From: Flavonifractor sp. An82
GTDB taxonomy: Bacteria; Bacillota; Clostridia; Oscillospirales; Oscillospiraceae
Assembly (NCBI RefSeq): GCF_002159265.1
Contig: NZ_NFHG01000011.1
Span: 1 to 64,000 of the forward strand
Direction: 5' to 3'
DNA: 64,000 nt
The translations under genes were made by a program, and so were the position numbers. The notes beneath the pieces are model-generated. The model ran no database searches. It was not told the origin of the DNA and worked only from the letters and a program-made list of their open reading frames with translations. This document shows, piece after piece, positions 1-9,117 of this stretch. The first letter of the stretch is position 1. Each line of letters begins with the position of its first letter.

Positions 1-27
1 CTGGCCGCCGTTTCGATTTTGAGATGC

Positions 28-1731
28 TCAGCGGCTTGATTTTGTGTTGTCTTTTTGCCGCTCCCCCAAATCTAAAATTTCTACTTGACTTTTGTTAGCA
101 GGTCTTTCGAAGGTAATGCCCCATTCTAGGAAGAGTCGGAGTCGGGTCTGCATCGGATGACAGCCAGTTTTCATCACAACAAAGTGCCCCTTGGGAATTG
201 ATTTCAACTCGTCTGGCGTCATCAGGGGACGCTCCACCATCTGCAGGGATTGGCTGGGATCATTCTTGCTCTGGCTCACCGAGCCAGACTGCACCGTGCG
301 GGTGCCAAGGTTCTTGGACAACACTTCGGCAGTCTGGCTGCCAGGCGCAAAACCGCCAAAGATCGTATCCTGACAGTTATCCTGAATGATTTCGCTGCCC
401 TCCTTGCCGTAGTTTTTTTCAAGCTGAGCCAGCGATTGGATGATCGGCACCAGGGTCAACCGCCTGGAGCGCCCGGCGGAGAAGAGGGGCAATATATCAA
501 AGGGCGGCATGGTACCAAGCTCATCACAGAACAACACCACACGGTTTTTTAGTTTTCCGCCGTTCTCATCGGCAACAGCAAATAGTTCTCGGCTCAGATT
601 CTGTATCATCAGTCCGGCCATGAAGTTTTTGGTTGTGTCCTCTTCTGGAAGGATCAGGAAGATGGCGCATTTCTCGCTGGCGAATGTCTCCGCGTCAATG
701 GCGCTGTCAAAGCAGATGACCTGCTCCAACTCACTGTCGAGGAACGCATTCAGCCGAGACAGGACCGTGGACATAACAGAAGCCATTGCCTGGTCGGAGG
801 TGTTGAGTGCGGCTCCCGCAAACCATTTCGATTTATGGTTCTCTGGAAGTTTTGCCATCAGCTGCTGAAAATAGTTTTTTTGCCTCGGCCCAGGGGACTC
901 CAGCAGATCCTGAACCAGTTTGAATACAGAAACGATATGTCGTCTCTCACTGGAATCCTCCTTTGTCGGAGGGAGATACTCGGCCAACAGGAGTACCACA
1001 GCAGTGAGCAAGCCTTCTGCGGAATCATAGAAATACGCATTTTGTCCATAACTGGATGCATCACCACTTGGATTGACGATGGTCTTGGCCAGAATCTTGG
1101 CATATTTTTCGGCCTTGGCTCTGGCAGCCAGATTGCTGGGATCTTCCTGAGCCAAATCCATATAGCGGTTGATCAATGTCAGAAGATTATTACCATCTGA
1201 CCTGGTCGGATTGCGAAGGTCAATCACGGAAATCTTATAACCGTAATACTTGCTGGCAATAGCACCGTAGTTCCTTGCCAGGTCGCCCTTGGTGTCCAGC
1301 GCCAAGAAGCTCATACCGCAGGCGCAGGCATATTCCAGATTGGGGTACAGGAAGAATGCAGTCTTACCAACACCGGACGCACCAATCATCAGGAAGTGAA
1401 CATCGTCGCAGTCTACAAGAGCTTTCAGCCCACCGTGTTTGGAATGCTTCTTAGCTTTGACAGACGCGCGTCCAATGCACCCCAAGACGATCCCCTGTGC
1501 CTCTGGCCGATTCTCGCCTCGACGCCACTCCTCTACTTGAAATGGAACCAGCACATAAGTTTTCCGAATCTCCTTTGGGGTAGCCCATCGTGCGGTACCA
1601 TGCTGACCGTCACCAACAGTTTTGGATTTGATACGATTTAGGGAATATCGCTGAGTGAATATGGAGGCAATGATCAACACTAGCAGCATTCCGCCACACA
1701 ATGCAATCAGCCCCCATGCTTGTTCAGTCAT
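28..1731 (-). CDS. VirD4/TraG-type coupling protein (element A)
   Basis: Type IV coupling ATPase that would link the relaxosome to the conjugation channel at the membrane. The protein (567 residues from the chosen start) has one N-terminal membrane segment (about residues 6-26), a Walker A motif GASGVGKT (about 117-124) and a Walker B-like VVLFCDELG further on. The ATG at 1731 is preferred over the longer frame because it lies 4 bases past the stop of the upstream gene and has a GGGG-rich ribosome site; upstream residues look like read-back of the neighbour. A close paralogue is at 44878-46698. The next transfer genes should lie left of the window. Sure of family, not of activity. Confidence 0.93.
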   Translation of the reverse strand: MTEQAWGLIALCGGMLLVLIIASIFTQRYSLNRIKSKTVGDGQHGTARWATPKEIRKTYVLVPFQVEEWRRGENRPEAQGIVLGCIGRASVKAKKHSKHGGLKALVDCDDVHFLMIGASGVGKTAFFLYPNLEYACACGMSFLALDTKGDLARNYGAIASKYYGYKISVIDLRNPTRSDGNNLLTLINRYMDLAQEDPSNLAARAKAEKYAKILAKTIVNPSGDASSYGQNAYFYDSAEGLLTAVVLLLAEYLPPTKEDSSERRHIVSVFKLVQDLLESPGPRQKNYFQQLMAKLPENHKSKWFAGAALNTSDQAMASVMSTVLSRLNAFLDSELEQVICFDSAIDAETFASEKCAIFLILPEEDTTKNFMAGLMIQNLSRELFAVADENGGKLKNRVVLFCDELGTMPPFDILPLFSAGRSRRLTLVPIIQSLAQLEKNYGKEGSEIIQDNCQDTIFGGFAPGSQTAEVLSKNLGTRTVQSGSVSQSKNDPSQSLQMVERPLMTPDELKSIPKGHFVVMKTGCHPMQTRLRLFLEWGITFERPANKSQVEILDLGERQKDNTKSSR

Positions 1732-1735
1732 TGCG

Positions 1736-2653
1736 TCACCCCATTTCCAGAAAAGGGACCTGTGCGTCCTCCAGAACGCACAGGTCATCATTCCAGTCTT
1801 TGTTTTGGGGAGTCAGGCGATCCGAGGCGATTCCAAACTGTTCGGCAATCTGTTCAGCCATACGGAGGCTTGCCGCCTGCCCTGCCGCGTCATTGTCCAG
1901 GCATAAGAATACCTCCTGTGCGTGGGGCATACGGGAAAGCATTGACATTACAGGGATCGTAGACGTTCCACAGCAGGCTACATAGTTGTGAGATTTCCAA
2001 TCTTCAGGATACAGGGTGATGAATGAGAGCATATCGATTGGTGCCTCGAACACATAGAGCTTTCCGTCAGTGCCAAGGTGATGAAAACTATATCTGGGAT
2101 CGCTGCCCTCCACATTCTGCCGGAAGGACTTTCCAAAACTGTTGGCACTGCGTTTGTGAGCGTGGCGTGGAATGCCCTGTTCATCCGTCCCAACAAAGAC
2201 GCAGTTGTGATATTTGCTGTCCTCAAAGAGCGTCTTTGCCTTCGCAAAATAGGCAATCACATCACGGTCAATGTGCCGCTGCTTCATCAGGTAGGCAAAG
2301 ACGCGCCGCATATTGGTATTCGCTTCAGGAAGTTCAAAGGGTTTCTGTGGTGGTTTCTCCCGCTCAGCAGCAGATGGGTATATTGTACCCTGCTCACCAC
2401 CCAGAAGTACTTTGACGGCTTCTGGGTAACTGTAATTATAAAACCACCGGACAAAGCTGATCGCATTTCCACCCTGACGGCTGTCATGATCGAACCATTC
2501 ACAACCACGGATGGTCACGCTATGATCTCTATCGAGCCTCTTATCCCGTCCAGAAGGAAGGAGTTTTTCTCCTCTCTGGCGTAGAAATTCTTCCAGATCC
2601 ACTTCAGCTGCTCGCTGTTTCTGCTCATCGGTGAAATGAATATACTGAGCCAT
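1736..2653 (-). CDS. DUF3991/TOPRIM primase-like protein (element A)
   Basis: The N-terminal half matches the DUF3991 zinc-finger-like region seen in primase-related proteins of conjugative elements; the C-terminal half has a TOPRIM motif LCLDNDAAG, the acidic metal site of primases and topoisomerases. Probable role: priming or processing transferred DNA. At 305 residues it is much shorter than the paralogue at 46703-48136 (477), lacking that protein's C-terminal extension. It sits between relaxase and coupling protein, and its last codons overlap the ribosome site of the next gene, so translation is probably coupled. Family call is firm; biochemical role is inferred. Confidence 0.88.
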   Translation of the reverse strand: MAQYIHFTDEQKQRAAEVDLEEFLRQRGEKLLPSGRDKRLDRDHSVTIRGCEWFDHDSRQGGNAISFVRWFYNYSYPEAVKVLLGGEQGTIYPSAAEREKPPQKPFELPEANTNMRRVFAYLMKQRHIDRDVIAYFAKAKTLFEDSKYHNCVFVGTDEQGIPRHAHKRSANSFGKSFRQNVEGSDPRYSFHHLGTDGKLYVFEAPIDMLSFITLYPEDWKSHNYVACCGTSTIPVMSMLSRMPHAQEVFLCLDNDAAGQAASLRMAEQIAEQFGIASDRLTPQNKDWNDDLCVLEDAQVPFLEMG

Positions 2654-2668
2654 AGTACCTCCTTTCCC

Positions 2669-4099
2669 TTACATCGATGGCCCATTTTGCCATCCCTGCT
2701 CCTCATGATCATCCGCTTTATGCCCAAGGGCTAGTCGCTTGGCCATCAGCTTTTTCCTGCGCTTGGAATCAATTCGAAGGCCCAGCGGACTAGTAGGTGC
2801 CATTGCATTGTCACGGAAAATTTGGCCCATGTGATAGAGGAGACGAGTTACCGCAGCGATTACTGCCGGGTTGTAGTTGTTCACTGCAGGTGACTTAATT
2901 GGCTGTTGGGCGCTATCCGTTTTGGGTGGTGTCTCGGTCGAATCAATTTCTCCTGATTCTTCGTTCGCATTTGGGTTGGTGTAGTCCATCTCTTCCTGTT
3001 CCAATTCCAGACGTAGACGATCAGCCTCGCGGATAATGGAGTTCTTGATTGCCTTGAATTCCTTTTGCTTAGAGAGGGGGTTATGGACACGTGGTTTGTC
3101 CTTGTAGTAGCCCTCCAATTTATCACGCAGATCATTCCAGACCTGATAGCACGCTGCCACATCTGGCTGCAGTGCCAGCTCATCGGTGATAGCATCCACT
3201 AGTTCTTTCAACTTTTTAGGCAGATATCCATACTGCTTTTTCCCTTTGACACTGCCCAGGGCATTAGCCAGTTCCACCATCTTTCTGGTAATCGAATCAT
3301 TATCCAGAGAGGTGGATTCCATGCGAGCAATCAGTTCCGCCATAGCGGAGCGGGACTGTTTTACCAGGTCCTGATAAGCCAGATCCTTTTTGACATAGAG
3401 GTTGTGCATCTCATCCTGGAAGATAGTGTTGGTCAGCGCAGAGCGCATGGCTGTGATCCCGGTCTTGTTCAGATACCCATATTTCTCATCTGCAGACCAC
3501 ACCATCATGTGTACATGTGGGTGGTACCCTTCATCGTGGAAGGCTGCACACCACCGGAAGTCATCCACCGGGATCTTCATGGCCTGCGCCAAACGTGTAC
3601 GGTGCTGCAGGAGGAGGGTGCGCCAGTTTTCAGCACTATCGTATCCAAGAGCAGACGCATCTTCTCGGCGCAGAGAAAGGATGACCGTCCAGACAGGGCC
3701 ATGGTATTCCGCGACCTCTGCCATCATATCCTGGAGCGACACATCCTGCGTGTCACTGAACAGGCCATGGTCACCGCGCTTTTCTACACGGGGACGGGTA
3801 GCTATGTACTTGAGGTAGCCATCGCCAGCTTCCATGGTATGGACATTGGCATCCAGTGCCATGGTGATCAATTCAGAGGCGTTGCCAAAGGTGGGAGAGG
3901 CGCAGTAGTCACTGTACTCGAATAGTTCTTTGGTATCTGGATAATCCTTGAGCAGCCTTTCGATGAGTTTTTTCTGAGGCTGTGTGACAGGACCCCGGCC
4001 ATGAAGTTTCTCAACACCTTCTCTTGTGGCAATGTACCGCATGTACTTTGCTGCACTGCCATTGCGGATGTAGCCACACTTCTGCACCAGCTTTGGCAT
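2669..4099 (-). CDS. MobP-type relaxase (element A)
   Basis: Strand-specific nickase that starts conjugative transfer. The metal-binding histidine cluster is visible in HDEGYHPHVHMM near residue 205, and an N-terminal YMRYIATREG segment is shared with relaxase C (48345-50273), which aligns along most of its length. The C-terminus ends GHKADDHEEQGWQNGPSM, a tail also present on the two other relaxases in this window. The gene follows the ribbon-helix-helix accessory gene by 3 bases and precedes the TOPRIM gene by 15, a compact transfer operon. Assignment to the MobP3 group is from memory of similar Clostridia proteins. Confidence 0.9.
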   Translation of the reverse strand: MPKLVQKCGYIRNGSAAKYMRYIATREGVEKLHGRGPVTQPQKKLIERLLKDYPDTKELFEYSDYCASPTFGNASELITMALDANVHTMEAGDGYLKYIATRPRVEKRGDHGLFSDTQDVSLQDMMAEVAEYHGPVWTVILSLRREDASALGYDSAENWRTLLLQHRTRLAQAMKIPVDDFRWCAAFHDEGYHPHVHMMVWSADEKYGYLNKTGITAMRSALTNTIFQDEMHNLYVKKDLAYQDLVKQSRSAMAELIARMESTSLDNDSITRKMVELANALGSVKGKKQYGYLPKKLKELVDAITDELALQPDVAACYQVWNDLRDKLEGYYKDKPRVHNPLSKQKEFKAIKNSIIREADRLRLELEQEEMDYTNPNANEESGEIDSTETPPKTDSAQQPIKSPAVNNYNPAVIAAVTRLLYHMGQIFRDNAMAPTSPLGLRIDSKRRKKLMAKRLALGHKADDHEEQGWQNGPSM

Positions 4100-4102
4100 G
4101 AC

Positions 4103-4507
4103 TTACAACCTCTTTTGGAACCGGAAGATCTCCTTGAAGCTGATCATGCCATGGGTGCGCATCACATCCTGGACACACCGGCCACGCAGCTGTTCCAACT
4201 CATTGAGTGTTGCATCTGTGTCGTGTGCCATGAGGTGCATCATCATGGACATCTCCACCGACATTTTGAACAGCAGCTTGCCGAGCCGATCGCCCAGAGC
4301 ACCCAGCGAACCTTCTAGCACGGTTGACAACGTAACTGGTAGAAATGCAGCTTCCTGTTCGGTGTCCAGATAGCCGCAGTAAAATTGAATGGCCTGCTCG
4401 ATAAACTCGTTTTGCGTGGTACAGTTGTTCGCTTTGTAGTGCAGGCCGACCATCTTCCAGATATCGTCGTCGAGCCATATTGTGTGGCGGTTTTTATCTT
4501 TGCCCAT
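4103..4507 (-). CDS. ribbon-helix-helix relaxosome accessory protein (element A)
   Basis: 134-residue protein whose N-terminus (HTIWLDDDIWKMV, then a NEFIEQAIQFYC helix) resembles ribbon-helix-helix DNA-binding proteins that help relaxases find oriT. It precedes the relaxase by 3 bases. The C-terminal half, with LGKLLFKMSVEMSMMMH, matches the protein at 51050-51457, which holds the same place before relaxase C. The GGAGGATGATTTGAT leader supports ATG 4507. Likely binds the intergenic region just upstream (4508-4919). Confidence 0.75.
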   Translation of the reverse strand: MGKDKNRHTIWLDDDIWKMVGLHYKANNCTTQNEFIEQAIQFYCGYLDTEQEAAFLPVTLSTVLEGSLGALGDRLGKLLFKMSVEMSMMMHLMAHDTDATLNELEQLRGRCVQDVMRTHGMISFKEIFRFQKRL

Positions 4508-4919
4508 ATCAAATCATCCTCCTTACTTTTTGAAAAGCGTCTGCCGAAACGCCTACCGCACTAGGGTTTGCCCGGTTTTAGCACAAGAAAGGCGTTATCT
4601 CTTCTTTTTGGCAGGCAAAAAAGCGTCTAGCTGAACTGCCTGAAACTGCCCGCACTGCGGGCAGAAGTGGAGGACACGGCGCAATAAAGCGTCGGGTCTT
4701 TCTGCCTGCTTTTTTTTCGTCCTCCGTCTCCTGGTGGAAAAAGCCCTCAAATGAGGGCCAACCCCCTCGGTTGGGGTAGGTGGTCTACCCCAACCCATAG
4801 GAGGGCACACAGGGCCTCACAGCGGCCCACACGGGGCGATTGTGAGTGGTTCGGCGTTTGGCTCACCTGCATCGCTGTCACAGCCTTGTTTCCGGCGCAT
4901 GATGGTGGTCCAGATCCCA
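4508..4919. other. gene-free region upstream of relaxosome genes; possible oriT of element A
   Basis: No convincing gene. It holds a 7-bp inverted repeat (GCCCTCA/TGAGGGC, 4743-4758), an 11-bp perfect inverted repeat with a 5-base loop (GGTTGGGGTAG/CTACCCCAACC, 4769-4795) and a GCCCGCA/TGCGGGC hairpin near 4648-4663. Neither long hairpin is followed by a T-run, so they are not ordinary terminators. The position just before a relaxosome operon suggests an oriT. The stem shared by elements B and C is not present here. Confidence 0.4.
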
Positions 4920-5825
4920 TTACATGGTCTGGCCGTCCGGGAATGAGGAAGAGCACATCTCTTCGTCAAGATACTGTGCACGATAATCATCCAGACTCAT
5001 TCCAGTCTGCTCCATACAGTAGTCATTCATTTTGGAGAGTAGGATTGAGCGCTCCTCTTCGGTCAGGGGGTAGCGGTAGGTTTCCTCAGAACCATCTCCA
5101 AAGACCTGGATCACAGTGAGAGCGTCACACACTTCGCCAACATCCAAATCAAAATCTGCATAGACATTGAGATAGTCATCATTGACATCAGTGGCCACAT
5201 TGGTTCCGAACACAGCGTCAGGATCAAATGTGACTGGCACATAGAAATTCAGCAGACTTCCGCACTCGCTCATGTCATCCTGGAAAGAAATCTCGTTCAT
5301 ACAAAGCCGCCTGGATCCGGTCAGCACCATAGCCTCTGAGCTTGGTGTGAGTTCCTTTCCATCGAGTTTGTCCAGCAGTCTTTCCCACCTCTGATCTGCA
5401 GAGATGTTCTGTTTTCGGAATGCATGATAGGCTGCCACACTCACATCATGGATACGGTAGGTGTGCCAGCCGTCCATAGCATTGGCTGCGGAAAATGTAT
5501 CTTTGTCAAAGTCCATTTCGAATACTCCAGATACCTTTCCGGTATTCTGCAGCCGTTGGTCCAGGAGTTGATCGTATTCTGCCTGAGTGATTTCAGTGCG
5601 GTCTTTGAGCACAGCTGCAAAGGAAGCTGGCTGAGGATTATCCTCAGCAGTGAGATAGGTACGCAAGCGCTTAGCAGCGGTGAGCAGGGTATCTGCTTTA
5701 GACGTTTTGAAATAAAGATCTTCCCCGTGACCTGTGATATGGTACGCTGCCCAGGTGGTGTTGGCCATTTGATCCGCTACCGCCTCAGCATGTTCGGCAT
5801 TGATGCGTTCCTGTAATTCCTCCAC
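4920..5825 (-). CDS. conserved element accessory protein, function unknown
   Basis: 301 residues, start GTG 5825, one base after the stop of the ancestral upstream frame (5827-5829). The C-terminal 120 residues (YVPVTFDPDAVFGTNV, then LNVYADFDLDVGEV, then YPLTEEERSILLSKMNDYC) are repeated twice in the longer relative at 51985-53424, so this is a modular repeat family. No catalytic motif or membrane segment is seen. The protein ends DGQTM, matching the short Met-containing tails of several other element proteins; no downstream ribosome site explains that ending. Function not known to me. Confidence 0.7.
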   Translation of the reverse strand: MEELQERINAEHAEAVADQMANTTWAAYHITGHGEDLYFKTSKADTLLTAAKRLRTYLTAEDNPQPASFAAVLKDRTEITQAEYDQLLDQRLQNTGKVSGVFEMDFDKDTFSAANAMDGWHTYRIHDVSVAAYHAFRKQNISADQRWERLLDKLDGKELTPSSEAMVLTGSRRLCMNEISFQDDMSECGSLLNFYVPVTFDPDAVFGTNVATDVNDDYLNVYADFDLDVGEVCDALTVIQVFGDGSEETYRYPLTEEERSILLSKMNDYCMEQTGMSLDDYRAQYLDEEMCSSSFPDGQTM

Positions 5826-5882
5826 TTCACTCCATCTTCATGCCTTCCATGTTGTGATCAACATTCTGGCCTGTCAGCTCGT

Positions 5883-6557
5883 TCAGTTTTCCTCAGCCCA
5901 CTCCGGCAGAAGATTCTCCTGCAGGACTCCGATGAAGTCTAATCGGTTCCATCTGGTATGTTCTCCATCTCCCAGGCAGGTACAGCGGATAGAACGACCG
6001 ATGGCATGGGGACTGCACCCAAATCCATCATGGGCATACCAAAGCTGATTTTCCTGTGTCCAGCAGGATTCTCTCAGAGTGTCCGGACTCAGTACCAGCA
6101 CCTTTCCTGTGTAATCTAAATCCTCCCATGAATTGGGTTCGCAGTGTTCTGGGCCGAAGAGGTTAAGCTTCTGATAGGCCTCCCGTACTTGGTTCACAAA
6201 ACCATTCACAACTTCGGAGTGTGAGTTAACAATAAACTCCACCTTGTGGCCCATATCTTCCGGAATGAAGGTGCGCTGTGCCCAACTTCTGTTGTCGGGG
6301 CGGAATCGGCCATCGCCACTCTTTTCCTGGATGGTGTTTGCCAGCACCCAGTTCACCCGCTTGAAACCGAACTCCTCCAACACCTCTTTGGCGCAGTCCT
6401 CTTTGAGATGCACGCCATCAAAGCCTTGGCGGATACTATCCTCAATCGCTTTTTTACAGGCGATGTTGGCCTGATGGCTGGCCCGCCATAGGGCTATCTG
6501 CCCGCTGCGCCTGGCTGCGTCCAGACCGTCTGTGTAGAGGTAGGTATCATTCCTCAT
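5883..6557 (-). CDS. DUF3849 protein, probably frameshifted near its C-terminus
   Basis: Starts at ATG 6557, overlapping the end of the previous gene by 11 bases. The core (WRASHQANIACKKAIEDSI, then VLANTIQ, then SWAQ) matches DUF3849, a domain of unknown function common in Clostridia mobile elements. The frame stops at 5883, but reading on in the neighbouring frame after the four-A run (plus strand 5887-5890) gives a further KLNELTGQNVDHNMEGMKME and a stop at 5827-5829, placing the end directly against the GTG of the next gene. One missing A would explain this, so the current protein probably lost about 20 residues. Confidence 0.7.
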   Translation of the reverse strand: MRNDTYLYTDGLDAARRSGQIALWRASHQANIACKKAIEDSIRQGFDGVHLKEDCAKEVLEEFGFKRVNWVLANTIQEKSGDGRFRPDNRSWAQRTFIPEDMGHKVEFIVNSHSEVVNGFVNQVREAYQKLNLFGPEHCEPNSWEDLDYTGKVLVLSPDTLRESCWTQENQLWYAHDGFGCSPHAIGRSIRCTCLGDGEHTRWNRLDFIGVLQENLLPEWAEEN

Positions 6558-6915
6558 CTGCTTCGTCCTCCACCGCCAGAAGCAGACGCAGACCGTCCGG
6601 GTTGGCTCCGCACTCCAGAAGATCATCCAGCAGCTCCTCATCCACGGTCTCGAGAGGGTCGGGGATATCCAGGACATCGACGATTTCATTGCTGGCATCC
6701 ACCAGCTGGAGAATCAAGGAGTCGATCACCTCGTAGAGATGGGTGATGGTGGTGATGGCCTGCCGCGCCGTGATGTCCTCCCGGCTGATCAGGATACTGC
6801 CTGCATCTGCCTGGATAGTCAGCTGCTCCGCGTCAGCCAATTCAGCCATCTGCATGGCGGGGAAAGGAATTTTCTGGTTTCTGTTCTCGGGATTACGATG
6901 TAATACAAACTTCAT
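6547..6915 (-). CDS. small acidic conserved protein, possibly AbrB-like
   Basis: 122 residues, very acidic C-terminus (VEDEADEE). The N-terminal 55 residues (IPFPAMQMAELADAEQLTIQADAGSILISRED) resemble the swapped-hairpin AbrB/SpoVT pattern, but weakly. Overlaps the start of the DUF3849 gene, so the two are likely co-translated. No enzyme motif. Part of the accessory block of element A. Confidence 0.55.
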   Translation of the reverse strand: MKFVLHRNPENRNQKIPFPAMQMAELADAEQLTIQADAGSILISREDITARQAITTITHLYEVIDSLILQLVDASNEIVDVLDIPDPLETVDEELLDDLLECGANPDGLRLLLAVEDEADEE

Positions 6916-6928
6916 TTCAAATTACCTC

Positions 6929-7903
6929 CTAGTCTGCTTTTAAGATTCTGCGAGGCCGGTGCAGGATGACAGGTTCCCACATGGCCTCAGTTGCCTGCCC
7001 AAAGATATCAAGTTGCTTATTCAGGTAGGGGCTGGGATCGTAGTTGGTGATGATCAACTCCCTGAAGGTGGAACCTTCGGTCTGTGACAGCGGATTGGTT
7101 CGTTTCAAGGAGATGATGAAAAAATCATCTTTGTACAGATCAATGATCCGGTCATCATAGCCGTAGGAGATGATCACATACCCTTTACATGAACGTGCCC
7201 TGTCGTGAAGGATGATGTGGTGTTCCGGAAGGAATCGCACATCATAGACCTTTTCTGTCATCATATAGGGCGGGTCTGCATAGATCACTCCGTCCACACG
7301 GTCTTCTTTGGGAATCAGGACAAGGGCATCCTGGTGTTCCAGGAAAATGCTGTCCAGTCGTCTTGAAACCTGGGGAAGTTTATCCGTAATTGCCTGCGGA
7401 TCCACTGTTTTGATACCTACGGAGTTTCCCGTCCCACTGAAACTGCCATAGGTTGTGAAGAGAAAGGCCGCCGCTCGCCGCACATCAAAGAGTTCTGCGT
7501 TCCCATCCAGGATGGCGAGAAGCTCACAGATTTCTTTTTCGGTGAAACAAGTGGACTCCGCTACAACTCGTTTCTCCTCCTCAATATGCCGATAGAAGTC
7601 CGGCTCATGAGCGGCCATATCGCGGTAGAAGGCGAAGGGTGTCCTGCCATGCACCGGCAGAAACTTCAGTTCTTTGGCCAGTGAGAACGATTTTTCTTTG
7701 ACGCAGCAAAACACATTGAACAAATCGTCGTTCAGGTCATTATAAATGTCCAACCGGCCCTTCTTTGGCTGCAGACCTAAGATGACGGCACCGCTTCCAC
7801 CGAACACCTCTGTAAACTGTTTCACATGGGGCGGTATCAGCTGGTGGATATAGGGAACAAGTTTCTCTTTGTTCCCCATCCACGGAAAGAAGGGCTTAGC
7901 CAT
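6929..7903 (-). CDS. D12-class DNA adenine N6-methyltransferase
   Basis: Dam-type enzyme transferring methyl groups to adenine in DNA. From the start at ATG 7903 the protein has the FPWMGNKEKL N-terminal motif (6-15), SAM-binding VFGGSGAV (33-40) and the catalytic DPPY (210-213). The ATG at 7903 overlaps the upstream stop by 8 bases and has a GGACGG ribosome site; the longer frame would intrude into the neighbour. No partner endonuclease is nearby, so it is an orphan methylase, most simply protecting the element from host restriction together with the ArdA-like protein. Target sequence cannot be read. Confidence 0.92.
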   Translation of the reverse strand: MAKPFFPWMGNKEKLVPYIHQLIPPHVKQFTEVFGGSGAVILGLQPKKGRLDIYNDLNDDLFNVFCCVKEKSFSLAKELKFLPVHGRTPFAFYRDMAAHEPDFYRHIEEEKRVVAESTCFTEKEICELLAILDGNAELFDVRRAAAFLFTTYGSFSGTGNSVGIKTVDPQAITDKLPQVSRRLDSIFLEHQDALVLIPKEDRVDGVIYADPPYMMTEKVYDVRFLPEHHIILHDRARSCKGYVIISYGYDDRIIDLYKDDFFIISLKRTNPLSQTEGSTFRELIITNYDPSPYLNKQLDIFGQATEAMWEPVILHRPRRILKAD

Positions 7904-8210
7904 TAGCAGCACCGTCCCTTTCCGAGTAACCATCAAGGCACCCTCGCATACTGCGGATATCTTCCATCAGGCCATCCGCCATCCCCTGGAGAAAATCCAT
8001 GCTGTCACAGAGTTCCGCAGCGGTGGCGGCATAGTAATAGCCGTACTGGTCACTGGCGATGGGGTTCTTTTTCTTTCGCAGTCGTTTTACCAACTTTTGA
8101 AGATCCTTAACATTGATCCCCAGTGTCCGAGCCAACTCCCTGCCGCTTTTCCGGTTTTCACGGCCATGACAGGAACTTTTCAAATAGTCCAACAACTTGT
8201 CATCTCTCAT
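7896..8210 (-). CDS. winged-helix/HTH DNA-binding protein
   Basis: 104 residues. SGRELARTLGINVKDLQKLVKRLRKKKNPI is a helix-turn-helix-like segment followed by a basic recognition region and a tyrosine-rich strand (QYGYYYA). The first gene after a strong terminator (8262-8297), so it probably begins a transcription unit running through the methylase, DUF3849 and relaxase genes. It may regulate that unit; no operator was identified. Confidence 0.6.
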   Translation of the reverse strand: MRDDKLLDYLKSSCHGRENRKSGRELARTLGINVKDLQKLVKRLRKKKNPIASDQYGYYYAATAAELCDSMDFLQGMADGLMEDIRSMRGCLDGYSERDGAANG

Positions 8211-8261
8211 AAATGCCTCCTTTTCCGGACACGTTTTACCGAAAAAGGGCGCAAAAAAAGA

Positions 8262-8297
8262 AGGGGCCGTTTTGTCCCTTTCGGAAAAACGGCCCCT
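8262..8297 (-). terminator. Rho-independent terminator after the ArdA gene
   Basis: 12-bp perfect inverted repeat (AGGGGCCGTTTT/AAAACGGCCCCT) followed on the minus strand by a T-run (A-run at 8253-8259), 18 bases past the stop of the ArdA-like gene. Confidence 0.85.
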
Positions 8298-8314
8298 AAT
8301 TTGGTGTGAGATTG

Positions 8315-9094
8315 TTACATGGTCATCTCCGGTTCATGTTCTGGCTGGCTGTATTCGTAGATGACCTCTTGCCCATTCCTGGCTGCATAGCCATGGTCTG
8401 TTGTGGACAGGCCATATTTTGCCATATGATGCTGGGCGTAGACCCAAGTAATATTCTTGGTATCTCTCGGTTCCAGTCGGGAGGTCAAGCCTACAGAGAT
8501 GCAATCATTCTCATGGTGGTAGCAGGGCAGGTTCTTTCCGTCGTAGAGCTGTGAAAGCTGCATACCGTTGTCGTAGACTACGCCGTAGCGGGTAATGGTC
8601 CCTTCATTGTCCTCAATCAGCAGTATGGCGGTTTCCTCGCCATCCAAATTGTCCAGCTCCTCCGCAGAGGCACATCCGTCGTGGGTATTCATGTAGTGTG
8701 CCCGACCGACGCTTTCCAAATCGGAAAAATCTGCGATGACTGTTGCCTGTTGGCAGGAGAAGGTCAGGTTGATCAGGTCTTTCATATCCGTGAGCTTCAG
8801 TTTATCTGCCATAGCCTGAAACTGGGAAACCTCGACAGCATCAAATCCGTCCAGCCGCTTGGCAAGGTAGTCCAACTCATCAATGTTGACCTTGCAGCCT
8901 TCCAGACACCGGAGGGTCGGGTATGCCCGTGTAAATTCTTCAACCTGGCAGTCTTTGTTCAGAGCATCGCCAATGCCCAGGGAAGAAAGCAGATCCATGC
9001 AATGACCATATTCACTGGCTTTGATGGGGAGAGGTATGGAAACCTCTCCGTATTCAGGGTGGTCATCGTTTTTCAGAATTGCTACCATTCTCAC
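8315..9094 (-). CDS. ardA: ArdA-family antirestriction protein (element A)
   Basis: 259 residues. Acidic DNA-mimic antirestriction protein expected to block type I restriction enzymes when an element enters a new host. It aligns throughout with the N-terminal 220 residues of the 402-residue relative at 57866-59074 (shared NVDELDYL, LINLTF-CCQQATVI and GVVYDNGMQLS blocks). It is shorter than that relative, lacking the part with the GEYGRYMIQDSGHF-type motif. Ends PEMTM followed directly by a terminator. ArdA naming rests on memory of annotated Clostridia homologues. Confidence 0.75.
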   Translation of the reverse strand: MRMVAILKNDDHPEYGEVSIPLPIKASEYGHCMDLLSSLGIGDALNKDCQVEEFTRAYPTLRCLEGCKVNIDELDYLAKRLDGFDAVEVSQFQAMADKLKLTDMKDLINLTFSCQQATVIADFSDLESVGRAHYMNTHDGCASAEELDNLDGEETAILLIEDNEGTITRYGVVYDNGMQLSQLYDGKNLPCYHHENDCISVGLTSRLEPRDTKNITWVYAQHHMAKYGLSTTDHGYAARNGQEVIYEYSQPEHEPEMTM

Positions 9095-9117
9095 ATTTTC
9101 ACCTCATTTCAATGGTG

